Below are positions 11,573 through 26,500 of a stretch of 64,000 bases of DNA, one piece after another. Position 1 is the stretch's first letter, and each line of letters starts with the position of its first letter. The position numbers and the translations under genes are program-made. The stretch lies in NCBI GenBank assembly GCA_000507305.1, contig DF239160.1, positions 132,271-196,270 on the forward strand. The letters run 5' to 3'. The notes under the pieces were generated by a model. That model was not told the DNA's origin. It was given only the letters and a program-made list of their open reading frames with translations, and did not search any database. The DNA comes from Breviolum minutum Mf 1.05b.01 (taxonomy: Eukaryota; Sar; Dinophyceae; Suessiales; Symbiodiniaceae).

Positions 11573-14500
11573 GCTGTTGCTGCTGGTGGTGGTGGTGGAT
11601 GCGGTTTCCCGATATATGAAGTCATACAATCCCGCAAGCAAACCACCGTTTTGGAGGTGTAAAATCGGGGGAGGAATTCTGAACCATCATCCGTACCCCC
11701 CATAAAAAAACATCCAATGTCAGAAGAGCTGCGGCAAACCGATACCCAAGTGAAGCACACATAGGCATATGTACATATGACAGGGATGCCCAAGTAAAGT
11801 TGTCTCCCATTCACTAATCGCCAATCGCTTATATCAAGGGATCATCCAAACAACTCAATCTTTGGACATTTGACATCGTTTGACTTTTACAACAATCAAC
11901 TACCATAAATGGCACCATCCTTGTGGACATTTTCTGAAATCATCTGAAATCAAACATGTGTATAATTGGTTTACAAAATCTTAAGCTAAGGGACCATCCC
12001 CCTGAAAACCAGCGGCTGGCACAATGTTTGAACCCTGAAAAGGAGATGAACCAAAGTTGGAAAGCAAGAATCGTTTTTTTAGGTTCAACCGCTGCTCCTC
12101 GTTTTCGGGGGAGTAGCTTTGTTCAACCCAAAATGTCCATCGTCAATCTTTTTCACAGTTAAGGAGGGAGCCGAAATTTCTCCATTTTTTGCGAACCAAA
12201 AAACACACCCTGGAGGGAGGTCCAAAAAAACGTACAAAAATCCTGAGGGATCAAAAAAGCCAATACCTCAGCACCTCTATGATTTTCCCCGAACATGTAT
12301 ATTGCACTTAGTTTAGTTTTTAGGATTCCCAAAGCAAATATATGTTAATATATCCTGGCGCCAGTGACGATTGGGAATCCTGGGCTAGGTTTTTCCAACT
12401 CCCATCTTTATGATAAAAGGTGTCCAATCCAAGCATTGAAACATCAAAATGTTTAGGTCCCATTCTGCGACGGGTGAGGTGGTTAGAATCCCAGAAATTT
12501 TCATCTCCTTTTCAAGAACTGCAGTGATGATTACAAAACCGGACTCAATGAAGCAAGCTTTGATATCAAAAATACATCACATCCTTTTTTGACATACCGT
12601 GACATTTTCCACATCACATTAAAAAAACACACAAAAAATCGTTCAATTCAGAAAAATTGTTTTCAAGCTGCCAGCTTGAATCCTTAAACACAAATCACAC
12701 AAACCTAAACAGAATCATACCCGACTCCCCCCAAAACCCCGGCAACCACCAGAAATCAGTTACCCTCCCCAAAACCAACAGCAAAAACATCTGATATTAG
12801 GCCTTAACTTATGCCCCAAAAGGAAGCCTGCTTGTCTCCCTTTCCCATCAAATTTTAAAACCAAACTCCCACAGCAACTAATTATCTGTTTTTTGTTTTG
12901 ACTTGAAAACTCCCTGAAGCCTTGTTTAAACAACTATCCCCAGTTTTCACCCCTGTTGGCTTACCACACCCCTCCAACTGGGTAAATCATCTTAAATCAA
13001 TCCCTCCAACATGTCCGAAGTCAACGTTGTGACCCGTCGGTGGAAATTCCCTTGTTGCTTGAAAAACCCAAGCGTCCATGGCCAGCAATGCCACTTCACT
13101 ACTGGTATCAAAGCCCAAGCCAAACAAGAAACCCACAGGATACCTGGAACGTCGCCAAGACGGCCGAATGTTTGGAAAAAAAAACGGGAATAAAACTCTA
13201 GGTGGTGATTGGGCCCACCCATTTAAATTATGCTCGTCAAATTGGATCGTTTCCCTCAAGGATCTGGGTGAAAATGAAAAAACACTTGAAACCACCACCT
13301 AGAACTAGATGATGCCAGTAAAGGGTTAGTTTTTGTTTGAGGTTGATTGGTTTGATTTGGTTTAGGTGAATGCTTCACATACTGTAGTAACTAGTATATA
13401 ACGATGATGTGATATCGGCTTAAATTGTATATGAGCATGTAAAAATACGTGTCTTAAAATGCTCGGCTCCCGATGGAGGAAGGATGATTTTGGTAAAGTG
13501 ACATGGCAAAGATTGAAAATCCAGCTCTTTCAGAAGAGTATATGTATGTCGTATACACCTTACGCATGCATGTTTGATTTGCCAGTGATTACCAGGTTGG
13601 TTTACAGGCCAAAGGGCACCGTCCAAGAAAAGCATGGAGTCAAGAGACATGAGACTGAAGATGTGTGTGTGTGTTTCGTTTCCAAGGCGTGGTGGTATCT
13701 ATTTCTGTGCTCACTGGCCAATAAAAGTTGTAGCAATCAAATATAACAAATTGTAATGAAAATTGTTCAGAGCTTCAGTTGTCCAAACAGTTACATCACC
13801 AGAATGCACTTTCAAGTTTGCCTAATCTTTCTCATTGCAACCTTTCGATGCAGGCATTAATCCGGCCAGCTGCGAACTTATAATATCTCATTCACCTGAA
13901 TTGCACATACCAAATCACCATTTTGGGGAAACATGTGTTCGAGAGTCCTCGCAAGAAATAGATTTGGACAACTCAAAAATGATATGACCTGGCACTATTG
14001 GCACTACTAGTAGATGGCACAAACAAAACGGCCAGTCTCTTGCTAACTTCTCGTTTTGTTCATACCCAAGAACCATTCGCCATTTAAGCCATACTAGACA
14101 TTGGGATATATTGGGTCCACTCAAGAAAATGTGACAAGGAATTGCCAGCCATTAGGTCGTCATAACCAATTTATGTGGTTCACTAAAAGAATCCGGAATA
14201 TTGCAGAAACAGAAAAGAATACGCTCTCATGCAATACTATAAATCAAAAGACTAAAAAACTCGTGCTCAGAAAACTACCGTGGCATTCCTTGGGATGGCT
14301 TGGGTTTATTGGGGAGTGTAACTTCCGGTCCTCATCTGTTTCATGTCAAACTTCAGATCTCCAAAAAAACGACAAATGAGCCGCATTCAAACCACCGTTT
14401 CACTGGTTGCTTAGTGGGGAAGATCTTTACATATCTGGAAGGGGCTATATCTATCTCTTGAAAATTCAATTAAAGCCGGTTCCAAAGTCCAATGCTATCC

Positions 14501-17500
14501 TAGGTGGTGGTCGAGCCACCCATTCAAAACATCCACTCCTCATATTTGGTAAATTTCCCCAGGAAGGAACTAAATTAACCATGCAAGAAACATTTTTTCA
14601 ACTCCTCAAAACATGAAACGAATCGAAGGGACCCCCACGGGAGACGGTGCAGTCAACGGTTCGGTCAACAAATTGCAGCCCAAGAATCATCTGCCATGAA
14701 GAGGTGATACCTTAACTGGGTCAACCTACTCCCCCACCAACATAGCCCCCCTCAGAAACAAGGGTTTAATAGCCGGCCTGATTAAGGGAAACCAATGGTT
14801 AAGCCAAGCCCTGATCATAAGGTCGGCTATTTGAGGGATTTACAAGGTTTGAGCACACTTAAAAAATATAATCATAATTCATTAAACGTACTAGTTCCTA
14901 GATACAATGAGGTACCAACTAAGTATGTAGCACGTGTGTCATCCTGTATCATTGGATACTTACTGGCTAACAAGGAACCATTATGACAATCCTGACATGA
15001 TCAGCACATGGGTAGTATTGACCCCTCTAAATAAAGCATGTCACCAGCCCCTGTTCTCTTAAACATACGATACCTTGGCATATCCTGAGCACGTTTCTGT
15101 CTTAAGGATCACAATGAAGGTTCATGTAAACCCATGTTCAGTGAGCACAGCATTCACAAGAAATAGTCACCGTGAGTGAGCATCCCAAAATAGAAAAGCA
15201 AAATGTATATACCTTCAGTGGGGACGTCACGTCCCAGCTTTTGTGATATTCTCAAAATTGATGTTTTAGCCACCCTGAAACAAATAAAACACCTAATAGG
15301 ACCTGAAAAGATGTTTGAAAGACGATCCTTTCCTTTCGAGATGGTAACTGTTAAGGGGCTTAGCTGTATTTTTGTCACCTTTCTTTTTCGAGACGTTCCA
15401 ATTCCCGAAAAATTGCGGGATGACATGGGTTGATGAAAAATATCCCTTATATATCTTGGCAAACCGGAGGTTCATTTAACTTTTCTAGCGAAGATTGCAT
15501 TCAAAAATCCGCTTCCGTCCAAGGCGTGGGACTCCGTCGCATGGTCCCGAAGAGAACCCAAGATGTTGACGGCTACCAGTTGAGGTTGGTAGTCGAAATC
15601 CCATTACTTATAGAGTTTTTTGCATTTCAGGTGGTGCAGGATTTCAGCCATCAACTGCAAATTACTAGGGAAAACTAACCCCAACTCCCACCCCCAAGAA
15701 GAACCCAAAAACCTCCGATTTTGACACCCAGAAAAAAGTGACAGGCGGCGTTTCATTATGAACTTGCAATGAAACATAAACCTATGTCTCCAAATGAGGA
15801 ACATGACTTGACAAAAAAGACAAATAAACATTCCTCTGCAAGAGGGTTGAGTGTATTAGAAAGCACCAGGAGATATTGGGACCACTAATTTTGGAGATGA
15901 CTAATCCAAACTAAATTCATCGAGACACCTGTAAATAGACTTGGGCAACAAGTCATGCAAAAGCCAGCCACCGCATGTTCATGCTCTCCATACCCTCGGC
16001 ATCACGGAACATCCAAGCATTGTTATTGAAGTCACTTGCGACATCAGGGTGGAAGTATCTGCTTGGTTGACTAGTAGCTTTACAGTTGTACTAGTGCACA
16101 CTTGAAATTTTATGTAATAAACTATTTTGGAGAGATAACATGTTCTGGCTAGATGACACTGATACTGTTGATGGAAGAAATCCTGCACCAGTTGATATGG
16201 TAAATATACCATTATTTACAGGGTTTCATACATGTCAGGTGGTGCAAGATTTCTTCCATGCACGGTACTATTTTCACTATCAGGTCAATCTGGTTCAGCA
16301 CCAGGTCCATCATGTCATACTTCACCCTGATTTTTGGGTGGCATGACCAACCCAAACAATGCGGGTATGTTATAAGGGCAAATCCCTCCAAATTACTACA
16401 CTAGTTGGTGGTTTCAACCCCTTTGAAAAATATTATATAGTGAAATTGGATCATTTCCCCAGGTAGGGCTGAAAACATATTTAATATTTGAAACCACCTA
16501 CTTAGTACACTTTCGTGTTTGGTGTTTGATCCCCCCCGATTAGCTAACAGCTAACAGGAAAACGAAAAACGCCGGATTTTTATTTCATATCAAAAATTGA
16601 GCCGGCCAAAACTGTAGGTGCCACTTGGGTGTTTCCAACCAACAAATAGTGGGAAAACCCCTCAAAAATGGATGGTTTTGTTAAGCAGAAACCCTATTTT
16701 TTAAATGGATGATTTTTGGGGGGGAAGAAAACCCCCTATTTTCGGAAACATCCACTTTCAGAATAACCCATATTTTTTGTCAATCTGGGCAACAAAATGG
16801 TAACTCACAAACCTCAAAAGTCCTGAAATATTCTGAGGAATTTCCATGAATTACTACCTGATTCTTTTTGGGAGACATCCATTGTAACATCGCCTATATT
16901 TTTGTTGGGTAGATCCCTTGCTTTCTGGTAGGGACTCATTTTGACAATTCACAAAATGAAGTGAAGGTCGATTTTTTCATTTAAACAACTACCCTCCCTG
17001 AAAGCCATTCCTTTTTGGATGGGTTCCTAACAGGTGCTATGTTAGTTTTAGGGAGTGTAAGTGCATCAAGTGGTACCAGTCAGCAAACATCGATTAGGGT
17101 ATTGTTTTGCCCTCCAGGGCCAGGGCACTCATATATCACATATCCCACCTTGGGAAAAGGAAAATAATCGACTCAAAAGTGCCGACTGGTAGGGGAGATG
17201 TTAGTTCCCAGGCAGGTAAGTGTCTTGATGGACTTCACTTCCACGGTTCTTTTCACATCAAAACAGTACCTGGAAGTAGAAGCCAATCATCATCCAGCAG
17301 TATGGCGAACAAACCCAACTCATATCCCCATGACGGATCCATGAGACCTTTGTATATTTACCTACTAGTTTACGACTATAAGAATCAACCATCCATGTCG
17401 GAAAAAATTACCAATCCGACCACTCCCTTGGATCCTATGAGTACCGGTTTCATGGAGGGCGATCTAATAATAAACAAAATAAACAAAGGAATCCTTGAGG

Positions 17501-20500
17501 TTGAAATCACGTACCACGGACTAACTATAGCTGAGGTTATTGAAGTAAATTTGGCATAAACACCAAAAATGCTCTGCAACAATGACATCTATATCATGTT
17601 TTTTTAATGATGATATATCATATCTAAAATATCATGATCATTAGTAAGTTCTTTTCGATCTTATTGCTTTCATTTTGATAATATCATTATACTTATCATA
17701 AACTATATCAATATATTGGTGTCTCATGTTTCCATCTTCAGCATGCACATCGTTGCCCCACGGCGCCGCTTATATATCCAAGTGACTTTTTTGTTCCTTA
17801 GATCCCAATGGGTTGGAACAAGAGCTGCACCAAAAAACAGCCGAGGGTTAATGACGGGGGTCATTATAAAGCCCAGTGGATTCTCCCTTATGGCTATAGC
17901 CGGCTAAAAAGCCGCCCTATGTTTTTTTCTTTTCGCTGGAAAGTCGTTTCGGGGGTGGTTGTTGCAAAGTCCCATGAAGCTCTACATTGATTCTATGCAA
18001 TATGTTGGTGCGTTTTTGTTATATAATGATCTACCAACTTGTTTAGAAGAAAAGTTGAAACGATTGGACACTTGAAGATCTTCCAACCAAACCTTCAAGC
18101 ATCCATTATGAAATGAGTAGTACACTGTTTTCTCTTAAATCTGGGGTGAGCTTGGCTCTTCCCGTTTCCTGGACAGGAACCAAACTTGCACAGTCCTTCA
18201 GGATCCCTAAAAAAAGGCAGGCCTGTACAGAATGTCCCTTTTCAACAAGGCCTTCATTAGTTGAAAGTCACGAATTCCGGGCTGTGTTAAAAAAAACTAT
18301 TTGGATGTTGTGAATATCCCAAAACAACATATAATAACCTATCAAAATAACATATATATAATCATATAATCATCCCAGTTGTTTATATCATCATGTCAAA
18401 CTGTCTTATTTGGTCTTGCATAAACACTGATAACTAAAGGTTAGTAACGGTCACTCCCATAGTTTTACAGGCTTTTCGTGGTTTGCCCCCTCCACCCCCC
18501 CCCATAACTGTCCAGTACACTCCTAACTTGGAGATGAAAATGCCTGGGAATCCGTACCCTCCATGATTGGAGGAGTTGTCTCATCGTATGTAGGTTGAGC
18601 AACTGCGGATTGGCCAACGGAAAAAAAAGCAACGCTTTTCAACGCACAGAAGTGAAGGAAGAATACCTTTCTATAGGTCACCCAATGCACCCCCCCCAGA
18701 AAATAGACCCCCAGCCTTATCTCAAGGGATGACTAAACACCATGATCCCTTAAAAAGGGGTGGGCCTTGGAAGGATGGGACACTTCCCATCCCTCAAAGT
18801 TGAGCGAAAGGAATCAACCGCCATATTCATCATCAACCCTTTTAATTATCTAAGTTTGTGCCCCTTGCCCCTTGATTTGCGTGTTTGGTACCCTCCTGGG
18901 GACTAACATATCCCCTCCCAAGATACTTTTGAAAATGAGTTTCCTTTTCCCAAGGTGGGAGATGTTTGTTCCCTGGAAGGTAGTTGGACAAAAAATATTC
19001 CCCAAATGAGGGTAAATTTCATGGTGATTTACTATGGTAGAATCTGTAAACATATCACCTTGAACAAACAAAACTTATCATTACCCCATGTTTATCGACT
19101 TGTAGATGTTTCAAACATAAATATGCTACGCTTCACGTATTTCGGCTTTTTCGCGGAATCCCTGGTTTTTGGTGGATTTGAGGGAAGGTAGGCAGGCTTC
19201 CCATGCTTCTAATGATGCATATATATAATATAAATATACATAAAGGTTTATCATAATCCTCATATACTCAAGGCTAGTGAAAAGCCTCAACCTGATTACC
19301 TCAAACAACAACCTTAAGCTTGCATGGCACGGAGCACATAAGAATGAGAGAAAAAGCACTAAAAACATCTGAGATGAGAAGACCTCATGTTCACAGCAGT
19401 GATTAAACACGTTTTAAAACTTGAAACATATGTGTGTAAATATACATTGTCGTACATTACATGTACATCACCTCAACCAAAACATGTAGACTTACGTACC
19501 AAGATTATCTGCTAACCACATGTGATACTTACCAATAAACGTGCCGGGCCCACTCCAACGATGACAAGAAAGCCTTGGCGTCTCAGCATTCGCAAATGAT
19601 GAAATTTGTCATATGTTTGTGAATGCAGATTCACAGGGGTTTGGTACCCCCCCGAAAACTAACATGGAACCTGAACATGATGGTTTCTAATAGGAATCTC
19701 CTCTTCCAGGGGTTCATTTTCAGGTTCCATGTTGGTTTTCCGGGGTGTATGTGTTCGCCTTAAACATCGCTAAACAAATCGGTTGAGCAATTAGCAACCA
19801 GTATCTTCTAAGGGCTCTTGAAACGATGCTTATATAACACAATACATCCACTCATAGCAACATGTTTGTTTTTCAATCGGTGTACAGAAACAAAAAACAG
19901 GGTTCATGGAAACTGGTGAACTTCTTGATTTTCCATTTTGAAGTAACCATATCGAATCTCAGCATTAATCCAAGTGGCAACCAGAGAAAGCGCCAGCGAC
20001 TACCCCGCCAGCTACCTTCATGGTCCTTGGTGTGCAATGGCCAGGTGTTGGAAATCCAATGCGTTCCCATCTCAAGAGCTAGGGATTTGCAAATCCAACC
20101 CGAAACAAATCACCCAAAATGCAGGTACTTCACTACCTTACAAACCTTGTTTGGAAGGTGGATTTTCCCTTAGCCGTATCCATAGAGCTTTTATAGGTGA
20201 GTACCTCCATCTTAGGTACCTGAAATGTTTGGTGAACAAAAGATGGCTCACAGTAGTATAACTTTAACATGATGGAATTTTGTTATGGCCAGTTTCGAGT
20301 TGACCCTAGAACCTGTGAGTACACTCACAAAAATAAAAGCAACAACCTCACAAGGTTCAGTATTAATTACCTGTGTATGTGTATGTTTGAATTGGAATAC
20401 TGTAATTATTTATCTTAAGTCACGAAATGAATTATATAAACATCGACAACATGACAACATTTACATTCTAGCTTCTAGCACCTTTTTGCAGGGGTGCCAA

Positions 20501-23500
20501 TTCAACAGAAAAACAACAGTGAAGTGCCACCCTTCAGAAACGACCCTGAAAGCTTCAGATATCACATGAGATACCCTACAAGGAGATCCTCCAGGAAATT
20601 GATGGAATCATGATGTCACTGTCCCTTCCCCAAATACCCAGGACATATACATACATAAAAGATACCCGTACCTTACCCCCACCCGCTACCGACTACCGAA
20701 GCTTTTGGACATTTTTCACGACCAGCGGTTTACGACGTCATGTCACCTGAGGTAGCCCAAAGTGCTGAGACGGTTGAGATAACATGACACCTGCATTTTA
20801 CAAGTTACGTTCGATCGGCCCCAAAGTCCGGGCAACTAAAAAACACCTTAACTTGTCGGTATAGGAACTGGGTCCATAAAAATCCTCACACATTTGTTTT
20901 TTGCATTTGTTTTCTTCATGTTTGATGTTGCTATAGGTGTCTCACCAAAACAACATCTTCATTTCCGCGGAAGTGTTTTCAAGGACTCTTCAACCGCCAT
21001 CTCCACATACCTCACTTTTTGGTTACTGTAAGGCTGCACCTATTAGGTTTAAGAATCACACACACACACACATACGATCACATACGGACATACGATGAGA
21101 CCCGAGCAAGTTGATACCAGGACCATACCCCTCCTCTCCAAACGGAGAAGGGGTTGCTACCTCACATAAAATTCCTAAATAAACGAAACATATGTTAACG
21201 TTGGTTTGCACAGGTTTAAAACACCCTCAATTTCCCCGGCAACAACATCGAAACAACGAAATAATCACCGGGTGAATCAAGGAGAAAATGGACCTTGATG
21301 AACTACGCCAGTTTGACAAAGTAGATGGCACAATTTCCCGCTGGTGACATGGCTTACTATCACACCACATGTATCCCAAAAAATATATACCGCACAGCCG
21401 CACAAGCACGGAAGCAGCTATAGCTACAGACTGACACGGGTTGAGTATTTCCTTGGCATCCTTTTAGGTCATCCATATTTTCCGGTGGCAGACCTTTCTA
21501 TACAAATTAACGTATCTACGTCAGGTTTGAATCGTGACTAGGCTACAAAAAATGAGGGAAATCGGCTGCCATTTACCAGGGATGATTCTACTAGTAAGTA
21601 TCCACCAATGAATTTTCCCATTTATCTTACTACAACAAGCCTTGTTAAAAAAAAATGGCAAGCGGCAATCCCTCATCCTCAATAACGGTAACACTGTTTA
21701 ATGTAAGTGGTGCATGTTCGAGAAAAAAACATGTTAGTTTCCTATGGATTCCAATTAAGGACAACACGTTTCATTTCTGGCTCCATGAATTGCTTCCCCG
21801 TTTAAAATGTCAATGTCTACTTCAACAAGCATCGGCTGAATCTGTGAAACATCGATGGACCGATATCTAGATAATTCTATACATCATCCAATCTGTGTCC
21901 TACATCAACACACAGAAACACACCATTTAGAGCAACGGCAACACAAACCTTTACCCTGACATTCCATGAAATTCTTGGTTGGTTCGATGACAGGATCCTT
22001 ATGGGCATATTAGAATCCCTACTGTTGATGGACAAAATCCTGCACCACCTGGGATGGCTAAAACCCTACAAATAATGGGATAATCATCATCCTTGCTGGT
22101 GCAGGATTTCAGCCATCAACAGTATAAAACAGAGTAGTCACTGCTCATCTGGTCCGGTTTTGTTTTTGGATCACCAAATCTTGCATCGCATCCTGCCGAA
22201 AACATCCGAAAACGTCGACCTTTCTGTTGCTGGGGAGCTTCAAGTGCTGCCATGCATTCTCACGTCCAATCGCAATAAAGCCACACCTTTAAGCTTCAAC
22301 AAAACGCACCCCGTAATCCCAAGTGGAGGATGAGTCTCAAAGCAAAAAAACATGGGCCCCCGGTTTGGGAGGATAAACCCCCCAAAGCAGTTGTTCCATA
22401 GATTTTTGAGTCCTATATTGAAACACATATATATATATACATATTTGGACCCACGTGTGTATATATGTATATATATGTAAATAGTATAGTTATTATTCTT
22501 TTGGTATGTGTTGGTATGAGGGTCGTCTACCAACACCTTGACATGTTCCATTTGAAATTAAAACATGACGGGATTTGTTTACTGAGTTTTTTTACCACAA
22601 GTCTCTCTATTCTGGGGCCAAAGAAAGGTTCGACTGGACGCAGTTTGGCGACTTCATTGAAGTTCTACAAAGTGACAACTAAAGACTGAGCTATTACAGC
22701 AAGAAGTAGAAATGTTTGACCTGGTTGCGTGATGAGTATTGTTAGAAGCAAATTATAATACAAATCTGGAACCGAAATGACTTCTATTTTTGAAGGTCAA
22801 ACCCGCAAAACAAGGCAAAAGAAGGGTCATTTAGGTTCCAGGAACATATACATGTATATATATATATATATAAATATACACAGAATACAACATGTCGCTT
22901 GACCAACATTAATCCTGTAAACAACCCACAATTTGAAGATGTTTCTTCAAGAGTCTCCTACATCTCCTACCAAAGCTACATGGTGGATCCCAACCCTGTT
23001 CACAATTGGATGGCTTAAGCAGGAAGATCCAAAATGACTGTGAACGACATGGTGGAATCCGTCCAAATTGGTTGACAAATTTTCCCGAAATTTTCACCGG
23101 ATCAAATGGGTGAAGATAGAAGTGAAGATAGAAAAAGACCTTGACAAATCGTTGACACCTCCGCTTCGTATCGTAATTCTTTTGGGACGTGACGCAACGT
23201 CGGTCCGAGGTGCGGACTTGCTGCGAACACTGTTCATGGTGTGGTGTATGGTAGTATCTATTTTGGGAAATGCCGTTACCCCACGCATTTCCACAGCAGT
23301 CCCAAAAAGAGATGACAAGAAGATCATTTTTTGAATCATGCTAGGGGGTAGGACCTAAGGTCTGTATATGTTCTGGATTGAAGATTATGCATCCAACATT
23401 ATCAAAAGAATATACCTGGGACATGGTTGTCCTTTTTTTGGGGGTTAAACCCTCCAAATGAAATTATGTTTCAACCAGAAACAAGAGTCATGTTGGTTCT

Positions 23501-26500
23501 AGGTTTCTATATCCACCCAAATATCTATCTATTTATCTATCTATCTACCTATTTATTTGTTTATCGTTGCTGTCTTGTTTTATCTGATATTATCTTATCT
23601 GATCTTATCTTATAATTATCCTATCTGAATCTATCTAAATCATTCTATATCTATCTATCTTCACCATCTTCTCACCTTGAACTAACATGTGAGGCCAATT
23701 CTGTCTTCCACACTTCAACTGTGAGAACGTATTGTCTCAATTCGTATCACCTCATGTTTGGAAGATTCCACCCTTCTCCATGGGGAAAACAACATGGATA
23801 AAATCGGTACAACCAACCTCAAAAACTCGGAAACAACATGGTATTTCCTTTACAGAAAGCACCACCTAGAGCTGTTTGTCATGCTTTGATCATGGTTTTC
23901 ATCAGGTTATATTGGGCACAAAAAAATGTGAAGACAGAGTGTAGACTTATCACTCAGTAATTAATTAAGGTGATAGCAGAATAACTGCTTGAGCCTATTC
24001 AATACAATTTTTGCTCTTTGGAATGTCCTTTTCTAATCAGGGTTTCCATCCATGTTTGATAAGTGCTTTATTTCGGTTATGTACGTAGAGTTTCTTGGTT
24101 AAAAAACCGAAAACAAACAGAAGCAAGTGCTGGGAACATAGCCATTGTGGCGGATTTCCACGTAGAGGCATGCTTTTGGAAGGACTCAACTAGTTTCTCT
24201 ACCATTACGCAACATTTGAAACCCTTCCAAACACCGAACATGAGAAAATGTAGATATTATCTATATACGCACATACAACACATATAGAAATGTAAACAGT
24301 ATTTACGTATTCTCATACAGTACATATATATAAATACATGCAAACCCGGAACCGTACATAAACACATATATAATATATAATATTATATATCAAATATTCA
24401 CACCCCAAATCTGCTTATCTTATCAAACTCCATGTCAGGTATTTCCCCCAAACAATTTGGGATGCATTATCAGCCAGTGTTCAATGGTGGGACGCAAAAA
24501 TAAGAAAGACACCTTTTGGGTCCCGGTAAATCTTCAGAGATAAACTCGCTGTTCAACTTCGGGGGTATTACCTGCGTAGCTACACCCGCTGTTCACACAC
24601 AAAAAAGGCTCATCAAAATCAGAATGAACATTGGAAACAAACAACAAAAAAGCTTGGAAACCAAAACTAAGCACTCAAATCGCCCTAGTGGGTTTCTTTG
24701 AAAGTCCTTCTCCTTTCTTTCCTCCACTGGAAACGGCAACGACCCACAAAATGTTTGTACATGTTTTGTCATTTCTATTCATTTCTATCTTTGATTGTTT
24801 CAAGGTGACATAAGGAGCTTCAAGGTAAGTGACATAAGGAGCACCACAGTCGAATGCCCAAGGGCAAAGAAGAAGCCCGCCATGGCAGATTGTTTTTGCA
24901 AGGTAGTCAACCTCGGTAAAACCCCGTGCGGAAGACATCAACTGGGATGGGCGAATGCAGGAATTTCCGGCATTGAATCAATTGGAAAATGTTGGGAAAG
25001 TTTCATTGGTGATTTCATGGTTCATCTTCCAGCAAGCCATGGTAGTTTACAAAGGTGTCTCATTATATACATGCACTGTAAGTAGACATTGTTGATGCTT
25101 GGATTTGTTTCACGGATTCAACATGCTTCAATCACTGATATACGAATACTTATAGTTCTGTTTACACAAAACAGGATTCCACAAGTCTTCTTTCTTTGAC
25201 CACAAATCACACCACCAAAATCTTGAAAAAAACAAAACACGCTCAAAAGAACCTAGTTGGTGGTTTTTCACCAACCCATTTGAAACATATGCGCAAGTCA
25301 AATTGGATCATGAAACCCCCAAATATCGGGTTGAACATATAAGAAATATTTGAGTTGCCGCCACCTAGAAAAGAACATTCAAAAGGTGAGATAATGATGA
25401 CCTCCTTCTGTAAACTATGAGGCCTAGGCCTAAGGTTTTTTTTCGGTACATCAGGCCAGTGGCCCGTTCGCAACGGTCTTCGAAAACACAGTGGTTCAGC
25501 CTATTGCGGTATCTCCTATGAAAGGGATTGTCACCTAGTGATCTGACTAGAAACAACCTAAGCAACTAAACTCAATCACACATGTTTTTCATGTATTTTG
25601 CATGAGCTGATGATCTTTTGTACTTTGAAATCATATGCATACTACGTAGATACATGAAGGATCATGAAGGGTCATCTTCTATCATCTGGCAAGACTAGGT
25701 GGGCCAATCTATCTCTTACATAATCAAGGACTCTTATGAGGCTTCAACATTTTAAAGAGATCCAACCGGTGCAACAAAAAAAAACAGGTCCTTTCAACTC
25801 CTTGATTTGCTCAAAAGCTGGTTGGAAACAAATAGAAACCATATTCCCCCGAAAGGTGGTCAGAGTCTTTCATGGTGATTTACCATCCTAGAATTCGTGA
25901 AAAATCACCATCAAAACAAACACTAGTTGGTGGTTTCAACCCCTTTGAAAAATATTAGTCAAATTGGATCATTTCCCCAGGTAGGGGTGAAAATTAAAAA
26001 ATATTTGAAACCACCTCCTAGAACAAAAGTGAATTTTCGTCCTCGACTGGGCAACCTTTTGGCAATATTGTCGATGGCTGCAATGTGATCAGCATCAATG
26101 GCATGTCGCAGCCTTGGATGGCAACTAAAAAATGGAATGAATCCATGCATCCAAGAAACAACACAAGCAATATCCCCCAACTGTTTGATGGCAAAACCAC
26201 CAAAGATAAGATGATTTTTTTTGGTACAGGTGTAGATATGATATGAATGTGTATATACATGTGAATATATATATATATACATATAATATATAATATATAG
26301 ACCAATTGCAATGTTTCACCAACCTGGATTGTCCTGAAATAAGGCCATTTGTGGGGGTTTCCCCTACTACCCTGCCATTTGGGGTGAGGTCGTGTGAGGT
26401 CGCTATACTTTGTATATATCTAAATATATGCAATACTTTTCCAGTTTCAGGCCCGAAAAACCTAGAATCTCTCTGTTTTTTCCTACCAATCATATCCAAT

